Shown here: piece after piece, positions 5,894 through 6,732 of the stretch
Numbering within the stretch: the stretch's first letter is position 1
Layout of the letters: each line of letters begins with the position of its first letter
Notes under the pieces: generated by a model
Databases searched by the model: none
What the model saw: the letters and a program-made list of their open reading frames with translations, nothing else
What the model was told of the DNA's origin: nothing
Source of the DNA: JAHFLV01 sp964367845
Lineage (GTDB): Bacteria > Patescibacteriota > Minisyncoccia > Phycocordibacterales > DATGWK01
Assembly (NCBI GenBank): GCA_964367845.1
Contig: CAYIYW010000031.1
Coordinates: 1-6,732 of the forward strand
Length of the DNA: 6,732 nucleotides
Direction: 5' to 3'
Position numbers and translations under genes: made by a program

Positions 5894-5902
5894 ATTTTTT
5901 TG

Positions 5903-5911
5903 TGGTATACT
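5903..5911 (+). promoter_or_regulatory. Extended -10 promoter of the HNH gene
   Basis: TGG-TATACT is an extended -10 element nearly identical to the one before pilM (TGG-TATAAT). Six bases, GGACGA, separate it from GTG 5918, which would place the first transcribed base at or beside the start codon. It sits 10 bases after the stop codon of the preceding gene. Confidence 0.6.
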
Positions 5912-5917
5912 GGACGA

Positions 5918-6397
5918 GTGGCTGAGGAATATCGAAGAAACCCGAATATAAGATGTATTGTTTGTGGTAATTTGATTTACAGGAGGCCGATAGAAATAAG
6001 AGAAAATAACGGCCGGGTGTTTTGTGGATCAGCTTGTTACGGTATACATTGCAGAAAAGAGAAACCCTGTTTGGTATGCGGTCAATTAATTTTGGCTGGT
6101 GCGAATAAAAAAACTTGTAGCCGGGCTTGTGCCAACAAGCATCGAGCTGGCGTAAAGTACAAAATTAATCGGCCAAGGGATAAGGTAAAAACTTATCGAG
6201 CGCTGAAAAGTCGACTTTCGCAAGCAAGAGGAAGAACATGTGAGAAGTGTGGTCACGACCGGTATGAGATATTAGAGGTGCATCATAAAGACAGGAACAG
6301 AGAAAACAACAATCTGGACAATCTAGAACTGATCTGTCCAAATTGTCATGCCGAAGAGCATTATCTGGGGAATAGTTGGTTCAAAAACAACAAATAG
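5918..6397 (+). CDS. Zinc-finger HNH endonuclease
   Basis: This 159-residue protein (numbered from GTG 5918) has three Cys-based modules. Module one is CIVC (13-16) with CGSAC (36-40). Module two is CLVC (51-54) with CSRAC (67-71). Module three is the HNH nuclease: CEKC (108-111), the EVHHKDRN core (120-127) with H123 as likely general base, N135, then CPNCH (140-144). The two CxxC knuckles of module three would bind structural zinc. The small C4 fingers likely bind DNA, an architecture seen in phage and free-standing homing-type HNH proteins. GTG 5918 is preferred because an extended -10 lies 6 bases before it. An in-frame TTG at 5900 (165 residues) is the alternative, but its first codons would be the promoter. 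The TAG ends 3 bases before tRNA-Ser, and the gene is A+T-rich. Nuclease class is confident; target and role are unknown. Confidence 0.9.
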   Translation: MAEEYRRNPNIRCIVCGNLIYRRPIEIRENNGRVFCGSACYGIHCRKEKPCLVCGQLILAGANKKTCSRACANKHRAGVKYKINRPRDKVKTYRALKSRLSQARGRTCEKCGHDRYEILEVHHKDRNRENNNLDNLELICPNCHAEEHYLGNSWFKNNK

Positions 6398-6400
6398 TTT

Positions 6401-6483
6401 GGAGGAGTCGGATAACGGTATTCCACCAGTCTTGAAAACTGGCGCCTGATAAGGGCTTGTGAGTTCGAATCTCACCTCCTCCG
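6401..6483 (+). tRNA. tRNA-Ser (anticodon UGA)
   Basis: An 83-base class II tRNA. The acceptor stem GGAGGAG pairs with CTCCTCC. The anticodon stem is CCAGT/ACTGG with loop CTTGAAA, anticodon TGA at 6433-6435. The long variable arm (GCCT-GATA-AGGGC region) is typical of serine tRNAs, and the T arm is GTGAG/CTCAC with loop TTCGAAT. The discriminator is G, and the 3' CCA is not encoded (CAAA follows). It lies 3 bases after the HNH stop codon and may be transcribed with it. Confidence 0.97.
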
Positions 6484-6540
6484 CAAATTTTCGAAAAGAG
6501 TTTCGGACTGGGGGTTTTCGGAAATTCGGCGGCTATAAAA

Positions 6541-6572
6541 TTGAATAATGTTCTCGTATTTGTTATTATAAT
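6541..6572 (+). promoter_or_regulatory. Candidate promoter of the XRE-family gene
   Basis: TTGAAT (6541-6546) with a 17-base spacer to TATTAT (6564-6569) overlaps a perfect TATAAT (6567-6572). Start of transcription near 6576-6579 would give a leader of about 35 bases before ATG 6614. There is no clear operator palindrome in the leader. Confidence 0.55.
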
Positions 6573-6613
6573 ACTGCAAGTGAAAACAAGCAACAGTTAA
6601 ATGTTATCAATAT

Positions 6614-6732
6614 ATGGAAAGTAATCAACTGGGACTAAAAATAAGGAAATTGCGACAGAAACTAGGACTTTCTCAAGATGATTTTGCTCGCAAGGCAGAT
6701 GTTGCTTACACAACGCTAACCAAGATTGAAAC
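6614..6732 (+). CDS. XRE-family helix-turn-helix protein, 3' end outside window
   Basis: The 39 complete codons visible encode an N-terminal Cro/C1-type helix-turn-helix. The visible stretch is IRKLRQKLGLSQDDFARKA (10-28), then DVAYTTLTKIE (29-39), with the usual LSQxxFA...V....T..KIE pattern of helices 1-4. This DNA-binding domain occurs in stand-alone repressors, antitoxins and restriction-modification controllers, and fused to longer enzymes. The part that would decide lies beyond the window. ATG 6614 is chosen because it gives the standard 5-10 residues before helix 1 and no earlier in-frame start is better. There is no Shine-Dalgarno sequence. A promoter lies 40-70 bases upstream. Confidence 0.85.
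   Translation, partial: MESNQLGLKIRKLRQKLGLSQDDFARKADVAYTTLTKIE

Noticed and set aside
6381..6593. Minus-strand 70-codon ORF containing GGGEIRTHKPLSG
   Set aside because: It reads antisense through tRNA-Ser. The GGGEIRTH peptide is a known false protein produced by translating the complement of serine tRNA genes.
1..6732. CRISPR array or insertion sequence
   Set aside because: No regularly spaced repeats, no transposase and no terminal inverted repeats are visible. The only tandem repeat is the GGTTT run.

Overview
The window looks like part of a genome from the Candidate Phyla Radiation (Patescibacteria, most likely Parcubacteria). The support is a compact pilM-pilN-pilO type IV pilus block, a PilM with an N-terminal proline-rich FFPPPVFL segment, a DUF5652-type small membrane protein, few Shine-Dalgarno sequences, tRNAs without an encoded CCA, and standard use of TGA as stop. 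This placement is inference from gene content. No rRNA or other phylogenetic marker is present.

Minus-strand block, read from right to left (5513 down to 231): ruvX/yqgF (pre-16S rRNA nuclease family), then a strong extended -10 promoter, then pilM, pilN, pilO and a 107-residue single-pass membrane protein in the slot where pilP lies in classical operons. Two back-to-back hairpins follow, then tRNA-Arg(UCU), an UMF1/Atg22-like MFS transporter and a SAM-dependent methyltransferase. The last two genes overlap by four bases (ATGA). PilM, PilN and PilO together would form the inner-membrane alignment platform of a type IV pilus or related competence/secretion machine. The transporter and methyltransferase form a separate two-gene unit of unknown substrate.

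Plus-strand block (5639 to the right edge): a DUF5652-like two-helix membrane protein, a zinc-finger/HNH nuclease whose stop codon lies only 3 bases before tRNA-Ser(UGA), and the start of an XRE-type helix-turn-helix protein cut by the window edge. By hand count of a few 60-base samples, the methyltransferase and the HNH gene are clearly richer in A+T (roughly 35-42% GC) than the pil and MFS genes (roughly 50-55% in the samples counted). This suggests a separate origin for both.

The observations most worth checking are: (1) -10 elements placed 6-8 bases before the start codons of pilM, ruvX and the HNH gene, which implies leaderless mRNAs; (2) five perfect copies of a GGTTT pentamer filling the space just upstream of the pilN start codon; (3) a PilM that appears to have lost the acidic residues of its actin-like nucleotide site; (4) tandem hairpins between the pil genes and tRNA-Arg; (5) an HNH nuclease abutting tRNA-Ser. 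I did not find a complete unknown defence or mobile system here. The HNH/tRNA/XRE edge is the only part that could belong to one, and it continues past the window.
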